Assembly: GCA_963718355.1 (NCBI GenBank)
Contig: CAVQZA010000002.1
Location: 62,001-126,000 of the forward strand
Direction: 5' to 3'
Length of the DNA: 64,000 nucleotides
Origin: CAVQZA01 sp963718355
GTDB taxonomy: Bacteria > Actinomycetota > Thermoleophilia > Gaiellales > Gaiellaceae
Made by a program: the position numbers and the translations under genes. Shown one piece after another: positions 1-7,708 of this stretch. The notes under the pieces were generated by a model that was given only the letters and a program-made list of their open reading frames with translations, was not told the DNA's origin and searched no databases. The number at the start of each line of letters is the position of its first letter. Position 1 is the first letter of the stretch.

Positions 1-1
1 G

Positions 2-499
2 GCGGTGACCTTCGACGGGCGGATGACGCTGCCCGGGTCGCGCTGGATCACCGGCGAGGAGTCGCGGCGGCTCGTGCACGAGCTGCGCGCCGCGTCCGAC
101 GCGGTCGCGGTCGGGATGGGCACGGTTCGCGCGGACGACCCGCGGCTCGACGCGCGCGACGTCGCGGTTCTGCGCCAGCCGCGGCGGTTCGCGTTCGGCC
201 GCGGGCCGCTGCCGGCGAGCTCGGAGCTCGAGCTGCGGATGGGGTCGCTCGAGGACGAGCTTGCGGCTCTCGGTGCCGAGGGCGTGCAGTCGCTCCTGCT
301 CGAGGGCGGTCCGACGCTCGCGTCCGCGTTCCTGGAAGCGGGGCTCGTCGACAAGCTGCTCCTGTTCGTGGCCCCGGTCGCCGCCGGGGCCGGGGAGGGG
401 CCGCGCGCGCCGCTGCCGGAGCCCGCGGGGCTGTCGCGGTTGTCGGTGCGGCGGGTCGGGGAAGACGCTTTACTGATCGCCTATGTCCGCGAGCCCTGA
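2..499 (+). CDS. ribD: RibD reductase domain, 3' part (cut by window edge)
   Basis: C-terminal 5-amino-6-(5-phosphoribosylamino)uracil reductase domain of the bifunctional riboflavin enzyme RibD, which acts in the cytosol and uses NADPH. About 165 residues are visible. The SRWITGEESRR segment, the VGMGTVRADDPRL segment and the LLLEGGPTLASAFLEAGLVD segment are typical of the RibD_C fold. The deaminase domain and true start lie upstream of the window. It heads a run of riboflavin genes on the same strand. A second RibD_C protein lies at 50382-51176, but that one sits beside folE, so this copy is the riboflavin enzyme. Confidence 0.9.
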   Translation, partial: AVTFDGRMTLPGSRWITGEESRRLVHELRAASDAVAVGMGTVRADDPRLDARDVAVLRQPRRFAFGRGPLPASSELELRMGSLEDELAALGAEGVQSLLLEGGPTLASAFLEAGLVDKLLLFVAPVAAGAGEGPRAPLPEPAGLSRLSVRRVGEDALLIAYVREP

Positions 500-713
500 G
501 GGTCAGCTCGTCAACCTCCTCTCGCACTGGCTTGCGAGGCATCGCACCGACGCCGAGCTGCGGGAGGGAATCGCCGCGATCGGCACTGAAGGCCTCGGTA
601 CCGACCAGGTCGAACTGGTTGACGAGCTGGCGCGCGAGCTCGCGGACGGCGAGAGCCGAGGCGACCTGGAGATGGTCGCGCGCGAAACGCTCGAAGCCCT
701 GGCACTGGGGTGA
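483..713 (+). CDS. Small hypothetical protein overlapping ribD end
   Basis: A 76-residue soluble acidic protein whose ATG lies inside the last codons of ribD, giving a 17-bp overlap that suggests translational coupling. Third codon positions are strongly G/C as in neighbouring genes, which supports real coding. It is mostly predicted helix and rich in Glu, Leu and Ala (for example VELVDELARELADGE). There is no Cys, signal peptide or membrane segment. I do not recognise the family. Its place between ribD and ribE is the only functional hint. Confidence 0.6.
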   Translation: MSASPEGQLVNLLSHWLARHRTDAELREGIAAIGTEGLGTDQVELVDELARELADGESRGDLEMVARETLEALALG

Positions 714-784
714 GCACCCCCTAAGCGCACCCGGGGACGCCCCATGCCCCCGCCCGTCGCCGAAGAGCGTAACGCCGAAATCCG

Positions 785-820
785 CACCCATGGGTGACGA
801 ATTCGTGCCGACTTCGTCAC
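785..820. promoter_or_regulatory. Operator-like palindrome and inverted repeat before ribE
   Basis: Two elements overlap here. CACCCATGGGTG at 785-796 is a perfect 12-bp palindrome. GTGACGAA at 794-801 is matched by TTCGTCAC at 813-820, an 8-bp perfect inverted repeat with an 11-base spacer. The second covers the -35 zone of the proposed ribE promoter (-10 at 830-835). No FMN riboswitch core is visible, so repressor or activator binding is a plausible alternative. The function is inferred. Confidence 0.45.
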
Positions 821-829
821 GGCGCCGAG

Positions 830-835
830 TAGCCT
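830..835 (+). promoter_or_regulatory. -10 box of ribE, leaderless type
   Basis: TAGCCT fits the TANNNT actinobacterial -10 pattern and ends 7 bases before the ribE ATG, so transcription would start at or very near the start codon. No Shine-Dalgarno sequence is present. Confidence 0.5.
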
Positions 836-842
836 CTGTCCC

Positions 843-1430
843 ATGTTCACCGGGATCGTCAGGGAGCGCGGCCGGGTTGCGGCGGTCGATGGGGGCGCCG
901 ACGGCGTCCGGCTCCGGATCGAGGCGCCCGACATGGCTGCGAGGACGGCAGTCGGCGACTCGGTGTCGATCAGCGGCGTCTGTCTCACCGCGACCTCGGT
1001 CGACGACGGCGTGCTCGCCTTCGACGCCGTCGCCGAGACGCTCAGCCGCACCTCGCTCGGCGGCCTCCGGCCCGGCGACGAGGTCAATCTCGAGCCCGCG
1101 CTCAGGGCCGGCGAACCACTCGGCGGCCACATCGTCCAGGGCCACGTCGACGGTGTGGGCCTCGTCCGCTCGCTCGAGCCGGAAGGCGCCGGCGCCAGGC
1201 TCACCGTCGAGGCTGCCCCCGAGCTCCTTCGCTACACCGTGGAGAAGGGCTCGATCACCGTCGACGGCGTCTCGCTGACCGTCGCCTCGCTCGACGACGA
1301 GACGTTCTCGATCGCGCTGATCCCGCACACGCTCGAGGAGACCACGCTCGCCCGGCTCGCGCCAGGCGACGTCGTGAACCTCGAGGTCGACGTACTCGCG
1401 AAGTACGTTGAGCGCCTCGTCGCGAGGTGA
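843..1430 (+). CDS. ribE: Riboflavin synthase alpha subunit
   Basis: Dismutates two 6,7-dimethyl-8-ribityllumazine molecules to riboflavin plus a pyrimidinedione that is recycled to RibH. The 195-residue length is normal. Two tandem lumazine-binding halves are visible: the N-terminal MFTGIV, SISGVCLT (42-49) and GHIVQGHVDG (95-104), then KGSITVDGVSLTV (135-147) in the second half. The start is the ATG of the universally conserved MFTGIV. It has no Shine-Dalgarno and a -10 box 7 bases upstream. The stop overlaps the next GTG by four bases, so the lipoprotein hydrolase is co-transcribed. Called ribC in some organisms. Confidence 0.95.
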   Translation: MFTGIVRERGRVAAVDGGADGVRLRIEAPDMAARTAVGDSVSISGVCLTATSVDDGVLAFDAVAETLSRTSLGGLRPGDEVNLEPALRAGEPLGGHIVQGHVDGVGLVRSLEPEGAGARLTVEAAPELLRYTVEKGSITVDGVSLTVASLDDETFSIALIPHTLEETTLARLAPGDVVNLEVDVLAKYVERLVAR

Positions 1431-2179
1431 GCCGCGCGGCCGCACTGCTCGCGGTCGTCGCGCTCGCGGGCTGCGGCGGCGGCAAGCGCGCGGCGCAAAT
1501 CCACGTGGAAGGCCCGTACGGACAAGGCGCCGACCAGGTTTGGCTCGTCCGCCCCGCAGGCCCGCCGCGCAGTGTCGTCGTCTTCCTCCACGGGCTCGGC
1601 GGCGCCACCGAGGACACGCCGGAAAATCACGTGCCCTGGCTCGTCCATCTCGCGCAGCGCGGCAGTGCCGTGATCTACCCGCGCTACGAGGCCGCGCCGA
1701 CGATCGAGAACCAGGCGAAGGTCGACGAGCACGCGCTCCGCGGCATCGCCCTCGGCCTGAAGACGCTCGGTCTCCCGAAGGTGCCGGCGGTCGTGATCGG
1801 CTACTCGCGCGGCGGCCCACTGGCGGTCGACCTCACGGCCGTCGCACCGGCGATCGGGCTCGAGCCGCGCGGCGTCCTCGCCATCTTCCCGGCGCGCCGC
1901 TTTCCGAACGACCCGAAGCTCGACCTCCGCGCGCTCGACCCCGCCGAGAAGATCTGGCTGATGATCGGCGATCGCGACACCGTCGTCGGCCCCTACGGCG
2001 CAGACGAGCTGCTCCAGCGCCTCGCCGCGTCGGGGTTCCCGCAGCAGAGTGTCCGGCTGATCGAGGTCACCTCGCACGGCTCCTTCTCGGCGACCCATCT
2101 CAGCGTTCTCTCCGACAGCGCGGACGCCCGCTCCGCGTTCTGGGACACGGCCGACGCCATGGTCACCGGAGTACGATGA
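1427..2179 (+). CDS. Alpha/beta-hydrolase lipoprotein within the rib operon
   Basis: A 250-residue alpha/beta-hydrolase predicted to be membrane-anchored outside the cell. The N-terminus has a short hydrophobic signal and a lipobox LAGC (13-16, acylated Cys16). A possible catalytic triad is Ser127 in GYSRGG, Asp182 or Asp184 in GDRD, and His217 in TSHGSF; HGLGG (55-59) would form the oxyanion loop. The substrate is unknown. GTG start overlaps the ribE stop (GTGA) and ribBA follows 4 bases after its stop, so it is embedded in the riboflavin operon although no pathway step needs an external hydrolase. The fold is confident, the role is not. Confidence 0.75.
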   Translation: MSRAAALLAVVALAGCGGGKRAAQIHVEGPYGQGADQVWLVRPAGPPRSVVVFLHGLGGATEDTPENHVPWLVHLAQRGSAVIYPRYEAAPTIENQAKVDEHALRGIALGLKTLGLPKVPAVVIGYSRGGPLAVDLTAVAPAIGLEPRGVLAIFPARRFPNDPKLDLRALDPAEKIWLMIGDRDTVVGPYGADELLQRLAASGFPQQSVRLIEVTSHGSFSATHLSVLSDSADARSAFWDTADAMVTGVR

Positions 2180-2183
2180 CCTG

Positions 2184-3464
2184 ATGAGCCCGGAGCTTGT
2201 ACCCGTCCCGGATAGCCCGTTCGCCACGATCGAAGAGGCGATCGAGGACATCCGCGCAGGCAAGATCGTCGTCGTCGTGGACGCGGCCGACCGCGAGAAC
2301 GAGGGCGACCTCACGATCGCGGCCCAGTTCGCGACGCCCGACGCGATCAACTTCATGGCCGTCCACGCACGCGGCCTGATCTGCCTCTGCCTCACCGAGG
2401 AGCGCTGCGACGAGCTCGGCCTGCGCCCGATGACCGATCACAACGAGACGCCGTACGGCACCGCGTTCACCGTCTCGATCGAGGCCAGAGAAGGCATCAC
2501 GACGGGAATCTCGGCGCACGACCGCTCGCGGACGATCCAGGTCGCCGTCGACCCGTCGAAGGGCGCGCGCGATCTCGTCCAGCCGGGCCACGTCTTTCCG
2601 TTGCGTGCACGGCGCGGCGGCGTGCTCGAGCGGACGGGCCAGACCGAGGCGGCGGTCGACCTCGCCCGCCTCGCCGGCCTGATCCCCGCCGGCGTCGTCT
2701 GCGAGGTGATGAAGGAGGACGGGACGATGGCCCGCGTCCCCGATCTGATCCCGTTCTGCGAGGAGCACGGCCTGAAGCTCGTCACCGTCGCCGACCTGAT
2801 CGAGTACCGGAGCCGCCACGAGAAGCTCGTCGAGCGGATGACCACGGTGCGCCTGCCCACGGCGTACGGCGAGTTCCAGGCGGTCGCCTTTCGCGAGGAG
2901 CTGACCGGGAAGATCCACGTCGCGATGGTCCACGGCGACGTCGACGGCGCCGAGAACGTGCTCGTGCGCGTCCACTCCGAGTGTCTCACCGGCGACGTCT
3001 TCCACTCGCAGCGCTGCGACTGCGGCGACCAACTCGACCGTGCGCTGCGGCAGATCGCGGCCGAGCCGCGCGGCGTCCTCCTCTACCTCGCGCAGGAGGG
3101 CCGCGGCATCGGCCTGCTCAACAAGCTCAAGGCCTACGAGCTGCAGGAGCAGGGGCTCGACACCGTCGAGGCGAACCTCGAGCTCGGCCTACCCGCCGAC
3201 GCGCGCGACTACGGGATCGGAAATCAGATCCTCGCCGACCTCGGGCTGACGACGATCCGGATCCTCACGAACAACCCGAAGAAGATCATCGGCATCGAGG
3301 GTTTCGGGCTGCACGTCGTCGAGCAGGTGCCGATCGAGGTGTCCGCGAACGGCGAGAACCGCGCGTACCTCGAGACCAAGCGCGACAAGCTCGGCCATAC
3401 TCTCCGCCTGCACCACCAGGATCTCCGGTTCGATCCCACCGACTTCGAAGGAGCAGAGGCTTGA
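2184..3464 (+). CDS. ribBA: Bifunctional DHBP synthase / GTP cyclohydrolase II
   Basis: Makes both riboflavin precursors. The N-terminal RibB half converts ribulose 5-phosphate to 3,4-dihydroxy-2-butanone 4-phosphate, and the C-terminal RibA half opens GTP. At 426 residues it has the normal fused length. RibB shows the acidic DRENEGD loop (36-42). RibA shows the zinc ligands Cys267, Cys278 and Cys280, then QEGRGIGL (304-311) and LTNNP (361-365). The ATG start follows the hydrolase stop by four bases. The stop overlaps the ribH start. Confidence 0.96.
   Translation: MSPELVPVPDSPFATIEEAIEDIRAGKIVVVVDAADRENEGDLTIAAQFATPDAINFMAVHARGLICLCLTEERCDELGLRPMTDHNETPYGTAFTVSIEAREGITTGISAHDRSRTIQVAVDPSKGARDLVQPGHVFPLRARRGGVLERTGQTEAAVDLARLAGLIPAGVVCEVMKEDGTMARVPDLIPFCEEHGLKLVTVADLIEYRSRHEKLVERMTTVRLPTAYGEFQAVAFREELTGKIHVAMVHGDVDGAENVLVRVHSECLTGDVFHSQRCDCGDQLDRALRQIAAEPRGVLLYLAQEGRGIGLLNKLKAYELQEQGLDTVEANLELGLPADARDYGIGNQILADLGLTTIRILTNNPKKIIGIEGFGLHVVEQVPIEVSANGENRAYLETKRDKLGHTLRLHHQDLRFDPTDFEGAEA
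3448..3453 (+). promoter_or_regulatory. Shine-Dalgarno site that fixes the ribH start
   Basis: AAGGAG lies 7 bases before the TTG at 3461, inside the end of ribBA. This strong site favours the unusual TTG over downstream ATG codons and implies translational coupling. Confidence 0.65.
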
Positions 3465-4096
3465 CCGACACATGGCCCGAGGAGCAGTCCGGCGTCGAGA
3501 CGGAAGCGGCGGCGGCAGAGCACGAGGCGGTCGTACCGCCGCTGGAGGCGCCGCCGCTCGAGGTGCCGGAGCCGATGCTGCGCTCGCCCGAGGAGCACGC
3601 GGTCGGCGGCCTCGACGTGCCGGACGGCTTTGCCGTGCTGGAGGGCTCCGCTGACGGGTCGCGCCGCGCGGTGGCCATCATCGTCTCGCGCTTCAACGGC
3701 GAGATCAGCTCCTCGCTCCTCGCCTCGGCTCTGGAGGAGCTCGAGCGCGCCGGCGTCATGCGCGAGGCGATCACCGTCGTGCCCGTCCCGGGCGCCTTCG
3801 AGCTCCCGCTCGCGGCGATCGCGTTCGCGAAGACCCGCCGCTATGCGTGCGTGGTCGCGCTCGGCTGCGTGATCCGCGGCGAGACCCCGCACTTCGACTT
3901 CGTCGCCGGCGAGGCGGCCAGCGGGCTCCAGCTCGCGGCGCTCGAGACCGGAGTCCCGGTCGCCTTCGGCCTGCTCACCACGGAGAACGTCGAGCAGGCG
4001 CAGGCCCGCATCGACAAGGGCGCCGAGGCTGCGCGCTGTGCGCTCGAGATGGCCGACCTCTTCGCCCAGCTGCGCGTCGCCGCGGCCGCGACGTAG
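3461..4096 (+). CDS. ribH: 6,7-dimethyl-8-ribityllumazine synthase, acidic N-terminal extension
   Basis: Condenses the RibA/RibD pyrimidine with the RibB butanone phosphate to give the lumazine used by RibE. The core carries SRFNG (76-80), VPGAFELP (109-116) and IRGETPHFDF with catalytic His144. The family is usually about 155 residues; from the TTG start this one has 211. The extra 50 or so N-terminal residues are rich in Glu, Pro and Ala and look disordered. TTG is chosen because it has a good Shine-Dalgarno site and a TTGA overlap with ribBA. ATG at 3575 would remove most of the extension. Confidence 0.88.
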   Translation: MTDTWPEEQSGVETEAAAAEHEAVVPPLEAPPLEVPEPMLRSPEEHAVGGLDVPDGFAVLEGSADGSRRAVAIIVSRFNGEISSSLLASALEELERAGVMREAITVVPVPGAFELPLAAIAFAKTRRYACVVALGCVIRGETPHFDFVAGEAASGLQLAALETGVPVAFGLLTTENVEQAQARIDKGAEAARCALEMADLFAQLRVAAAAT

Positions 4097-4106
4097 GCCC
4101 TTTCGC

Positions 4107-4112
4107 TACACT
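4107..4112 (+). promoter_or_regulatory. -10 box of rpmB
   Basis: TACACT ends 9 bases before the rpmB ATG. There is no Shine-Dalgarno sequence, so a leaderless transcript is predicted. Confidence 0.5.
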
Positions 4113-4121
4113 CCGCCGGCC

Positions 4122-4313
4122 ATGTCGAAGGTTTGCTCAATCTGCAATAAGGGTCCCGGCTTCGGGAACAACCGCAGCCACTCGATGGTCGCGACGAAGC
4201 GGCGCTTCAATCCGAACCTCCAGAAGATTCGGATCATGGTCGGCGCCACGCCGACGCGCGCCTACGTCTGCACGCGCTGCCTCAAGGCCGGCAAAGTCAC
4301 CAAAGCCCTTTAG
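4122..4313 (+). CDS. rpmB: 50S ribosomal protein L28, zinc type
   Basis: A 63-residue large-subunit protein. SKVCSICNKGPGFGNNRSHS at the N-terminus and CTRC near the C-terminus give the four-cysteine (C+) form that binds zinc. ATG 4122 is chosen because it begins the conserved SKVC region; longer in-frame readings run through the ribH end. It stands alone between the rib genes and the Asp23 gene, with its own -10 box. Confidence 0.94.
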   Translation: MSKVCSICNKGPGFGNNRSHSMVATKRRFNPNLQKIRIMVGATPTRAYVCTRCLKAGKVTKAL

Positions 4314-4348
4314 CAACCCGCTTGGCGCAGATGGGGTCTAATCCCCAC

Positions 4349-4702
4349 ATGGAGGCAGCAGAGCCGCTCTCCTCGCCGTTCGGCCGGATCACGATCGCGA
4401 ACGACGCGGTCGCCCAGGTCGTCGGCCACACCGCAGCGGAGTGCTACGGCGTCGTCGGCATGGCCTCGAAGCGGCGCGGCCTCCCGAAGCGCGACAAGCC
4501 GACGACAGGCGTCGTGGTGCGCGGCGATGCGGAGTCGGGAATCTCGATCGACCTCTACGTCGTGGTCGAGTACGGCCTCAACCTCGCCGAGGTCGCGACG
4601 ACGATCCGCTCGCGCGTCGCCTACGAGGTCGAGCGGATCACCGGCCTGCCGGTGCGCTCGCTCGAGGTCCACATCGAGGACGTGAGGCGGTCGGACTCGT
4701 GA
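4349..4702 (+). CDS. Asp23/Gls24 family protein
   Basis: A small soluble protein of about 117 residues in the Asp23/Gls24 (DUF322) family, associated in other bacteria with envelope stress and membrane tethering. Family features are the early segment around GRITIANDAVAQVVGHTA, the YGVVGMAS stretch, and the C-terminal EVERITGLPVRSLEVHIEDV. ATG 4349 is preferred to the in-frame TTG 4322 and ATG 4331 because the conserved part starts soon after it. Its stop overlaps the fakA GTG by four bases; an Asp23-DAK pair is common in Gram-positive genomes. Confidence 0.85.
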   Translation: MEAAEPLSSPFGRITIANDAVAQVVGHTAAECYGVVGMASKRRGLPKRDKPTTGVVVRGDAESGISIDLYVVVEYGLNLAEVATTIRSRVAYEVERITGLPVRSLEVHIEDVRRSDS

Positions 4703-6277
4703 GTGCGCTCGAGGAGGCTCTCGAGCTCTCGCGGTTCGCGCTGGCCGCGATCGAGCAGAGCCGCCAGCGCATCGACGACCTCAACGTCTACCCGGTTCCC
4801 GACGGCGACACCGGCACGAACCTCACGCTCACGGCGCGCGCCGTGGTCGAGCACCTCGAGGGCTCGGCTGCAAGCGGACCGCGCGGCGGTGACGCACGAG
4901 CTGACCCGCGCCGCGCTGATGGGCGCGCGCGGCAACTCCGGCGTGATCTTCTCCCAGATCGTCCGGGGTGCCGCGGAGGTGCTCGGTGGCCCGGAGCCTG
5001 CCGAAGTTCTCACGTGCAAGCGCGCGCTGCGCGGCGCGAGCGACGCCGCCTACCGCGCGGTGCGCCGGCCGGTCGAGGGGACGATGCTCACGGTGATCCG
5101 CGAGATGGCGGAGGAGGCCGAGGCGACCGAGGCCGGCTCGGTAGCGGAGCTGATGCACGCGGTCGTCCGCCGCGGCGAGGACGCGCTCGCGCGCACGCCC
5201 GAGCTGCTCGAGGTCCTGCGCGAGGCGGGCGTCGTCGATGCGGGCGGGGCGGGGCTGCTCGAGATCGTGCGGGGGATCACCGCGGGGCTCGCCGGCGAGC
5301 CGCTCCCGGCCGCGCTGCCGCGTGAGGAGCTCGGCTTCGAGGCCGTCCATCAGGAGCTGTCGCGCTACCGCTACTGCACGGTCTTCGTGGTCGAGGGCGA
5401 TGAGCTCGACGCCGACGCGCTCGAGTCCGAGCTGGAGCAGCTCGGCGACTCGCTGCTCGTCGTGGGTGACCGCAAGGCGCTGAAGGTGCACGTTCACACC
5501 GACGAGCCGGGCGTCGCGCTCTCGCTCGGCACCGCCGCCGGGACGATCGCGCAGGTCGAGATCGCAAACATGCACGAGCAGACCGCCGAGCGGGAGGAGC
5601 GGCTCGTCGCGCTGCCCTCATCCACGGCCCTCACCGACGTGATCGCGGTCGTCGCAGGGGAGGGGAACCGCCGCATCTTCACCTCGCTCGGCGCGACCTC
5701 GATCATCGAGGGCGGCCAGACGATGAATCCCGCCACGGCGGAGCTGCACGAGGCGATCGAGCAGGCGCGGGCGCCGGAGGTGATCGTGCTCCCGAACAAC
5801 GGCAACGTGATCCTCTCCGCCGAGCAGGCGGCCTCGCTCTCGACGAAGCCGGTGCACGTGATCCACGCCGATTCGATTCCCGCCGGTCTCGCCGCGATGG
5901 TGGCCTACGACCCGGACGCGTCGGGCGAAGAGAACGTGGCGCTGATGCGCGAGGCGCTCGAGAGCGTCGCGACCGGTGAGGTGACCGTCGCCTCCCGCGA
6001 CGCGGAGCTGAACGGCTTCCACGTCTCGAAGGGCCACTACCTCGGGCTCGCGGGCGGCGCGGCGGTCGCCGAGGGCGAGAGCTTCGACGAGGTCGCGGGC
6101 GAGGTCGTCGAGCGCCTGCTCGCCGAGCCGCGCGGTGTGCTCACGCTCCTGACCGGCTCGGAGCCGCAGCCACTCGAGCACCTGCTCGCGCGCGTCGCCG
6201 AGCTGCATCCGGAGGTCGAGCTCGACGTCCAGGAGGGCGGGCAGCCCCACTATCCGCTGCTGCTCTCGGCCGAGTGA
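4699..6277 (+). CDS. fakA: Fatty acid kinase FakA-like (DAK2 domain), reading frame broken
   Basis: ATP-dependent kinase subunit that would phosphorylate a fatty acid held by a DegV/FakB protein. The DAK2 domain begins in one frame from GTG 4699, with LNVYPVPDGDTGTNL carrying the metal-binding Asp residues. It continues one frame over with the AALMGARGNSGVIFSQI segment, and the DegV-like C-terminal domain runs to 6277. The joint lies at about 4861-4880. The total length is 3n+1, and dropping one G at 4866-4867 restores a smooth family sequence of 525 residues. This is therefore a base-call error or a genuine recent lesion. Overlaps neighbours by four bases at both ends. Confidence 0.8.
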
Positions 6278-6666
6278 GCAACGCGCCGCCTCCGGTCCGC
6301 GTCCTGCTCGTCGAGGACAACCAGGTCTTCCGCGAGGCGCTCGAGCTCCTGCTCGGGTTGCGCGGCGATGTCGAGGTCGTCGGCTCGGTCGGCGACGGCA
6401 GCGAGGCGGTCCCGGCGGCGGCGGCGCACCGGCCAGACGTCGTGCTGATCGACTACCGGCTGCCCGGGCTCGACGGCGTCGAGGCGACGCGTGCGCTGCG
6501 TGAGGCGCATCCGGAGATCGCCGTCGTCTGCCTGACCGCGTCGGCGAGCCCGCGCGAGCGCGACGCGCTGCTCGAGGCGGGCGCCGTCGTCTGCCTCTCG
6601 AAAGACCAGGAGCTCGACGAGATCGTTGCCGCGATCCACCGCGCGGCGGGTAGTGTCGCCGCATGA
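6274..6666 (+). CDS. Stand-alone receiver domain protein
   Basis: A 130-residue response-regulator receiver with no output domain. VRVLLVEDNQ gives the acidic pair Glu14/Asp15, Asp60 in IDYRLPG is the predicted phospho-acceptor, and LTAS and the Lys in LSKDQ complete the site. The sequence resembles NarL/FixJ-type receivers, but the protein stops where the linker would begin. GTG overlaps the fakA stop and its own stop overlaps the degV start (ATGA), so it is coupled on both sides. No kinase is adjacent. A regulatory link to fatty-acid phosphorylation is inference. Confidence 0.85.
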   Translation: MSNAPPPVRVLLVEDNQVFREALELLLGLRGDVEVVGSVGDGSEAVPAAAAHRPDVVLIDYRLPGLDGVEATRALREAHPEIAVVCLTASASPRERDALLEAGAVVCLSKDQELDEIVAAIHRAAGSVAA

Positions 6667-7523
6667 ATTTGACCGCCGAGAACACCGCGATCGTGCTCGA
6701 TTCGACGGGCGACTTCCCCGAGGCGCCGGCCCGCTTCCCGAATTGGCGCACCGTCCCGCTCTACGTCCGCTTCGGCGAGGAGAGCTACAAGGACTACGTC
6801 GAGCTCTCGCCCGACGCGTTCTACGCCAAGCTCCGGGCGGCCGCGTCGCTGCCGACCACCTCGCAGCCGACTCCGGGCGACTTCCTCGCCTGCTACGAGG
6901 AGCTGGCCGGCTACGAGCGCGTCTACTCGCTGCACATCGCGGGAACGCTCTCCGGCACCGTCGAGAGCGCCCGCACCGCCGCCGGGATGCTCCCCGACGA
7001 CAAGGTGCGCGTCGTCGACTCCGCGACCGCCTCCGCCGCGATCGCGCTGCTCGGCCTGGCGATTCAGCGCCGGCTCGACGCCGGGACGACCGACGAGGAG
7101 GTCGAGGGGCTGATCGATCGCTTCCGCGCCGGCACGAACCTGATCTTCACCGTCGAGACGCTCGAGTACCTCGCGAAGGGCGGGCGCATCGGCCGGGCGC
7201 GCGCGTGGGCCGGCCAGCTGCTGAACGTGAAGCCGATCCTCGCGCTCGAAGGCGGTGAGATCGTCCCGGTCAAGCGTGTGCGCGGGAACCACAAGGCGAT
7301 GCAGGCGTTCGTCGAGGCGTTCTCCGAGGGCAGCGAGGACGTGCCCGAGCTGCACGTGGCCGTCGCCCATGCCGATGCGCCGGCGAAGGCGGAGGCGCTC
7401 GTGGCGATGGTGCGCGACCTCCGTCCGCAGGCCCAGCTCGATCTCGTCTCGAACCTCGGCTCGGTCGTCGGCACGCACGCCGGCCCGGGCGCGGTCGGCT
7501 TTTTCTGGTTCACCGACCGCTAG
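6663..7523 (+). CDS. fakB: DegV family fatty-acid-binding protein (FakB-like)
   Basis: A 286-residue DegV protein, the subunit that binds the fatty acid and presents its carboxylate to FakA, yielding acyl-phosphate for phospholipid synthesis. Visible marks are VLDSTGD at the N-terminus, PTTSQPTPGDF in the ligand loop, LSGT, ETLEYLAKGGRIGRA, and GTHAGPGAVG at the C-terminus. The ATG start overlaps the receiver stop. Its TAG stop interlocks with the stop of the minus-strand gene at 7520. The substrate chain type cannot be read from sequence. Confidence 0.88.
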   Translation: MNLTAENTAIVLDSTGDFPEAPARFPNWRTVPLYVRFGEESYKDYVELSPDAFYAKLRAAASLPTTSQPTPGDFLACYEELAGYERVYSLHIAGTLSGTVESARTAAGMLPDDKVRVVDSATASAAIALLGLAIQRRLDAGTTDEEVEGLIDRFRAGTNLIFTVETLEYLAKGGRIGRARAWAGQLLNVKPILALEGGEIVPVKRVRGNHKAMQAFVEAFSEGSEDVPELHVAVAHADAPAKAEALVAMVRDLRPQAQLDLVSNLGSVVGTHAGPGAVGFFWFTDR

Positions 7524-7708
7524 TCGTCTTGCCGCTCACCGACGGTGGTGGCGGGCGCGGGCACCGTCGCGGCCGGCAGGGTCGCGACGGGGCTGAGCTT
7601 CCCGACCGGGTCGCTGCGGTGGGTGGCGAAGCCGAGCAGCGCGTAGTTCGCGCCGATCGCGAGCGCGGCGACGGCGAGCACCAGCGCGGCTGCGAAGACG
7701 ATCCTCAT
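7520..7708 (-). CDS. Small single-pass membrane protein, end of redox operon
   Basis: A 62-residue protein with an N-terminal hydrophobic segment (about 3-27) and a short Pro/Ala/Thr-rich tail predicted outside the membrane, including SDPVGKLSPV. It is the last gene of the seven-gene minus-strand operon, and its ATG overlaps the stop of the FAD reductase by four bases. No cofactor ligand is visible. Family not recognised. Its stop codon shares CTAG with the DegV stop on the other strand. Confidence 0.65.
   Translation of the reverse strand: MRIVFAAALVLAVAALAIGANYALLGFATHRSDPVGKLSPVATLPAATVPAPATTVGERQDD

Noticed and set aside
714..842. Possible FMN riboswitch before ribE
   Set aside because: The region lacks the conserved RFN core and the predicted transcript start is at the ribE start codon; inverted DNA repeats fit better.
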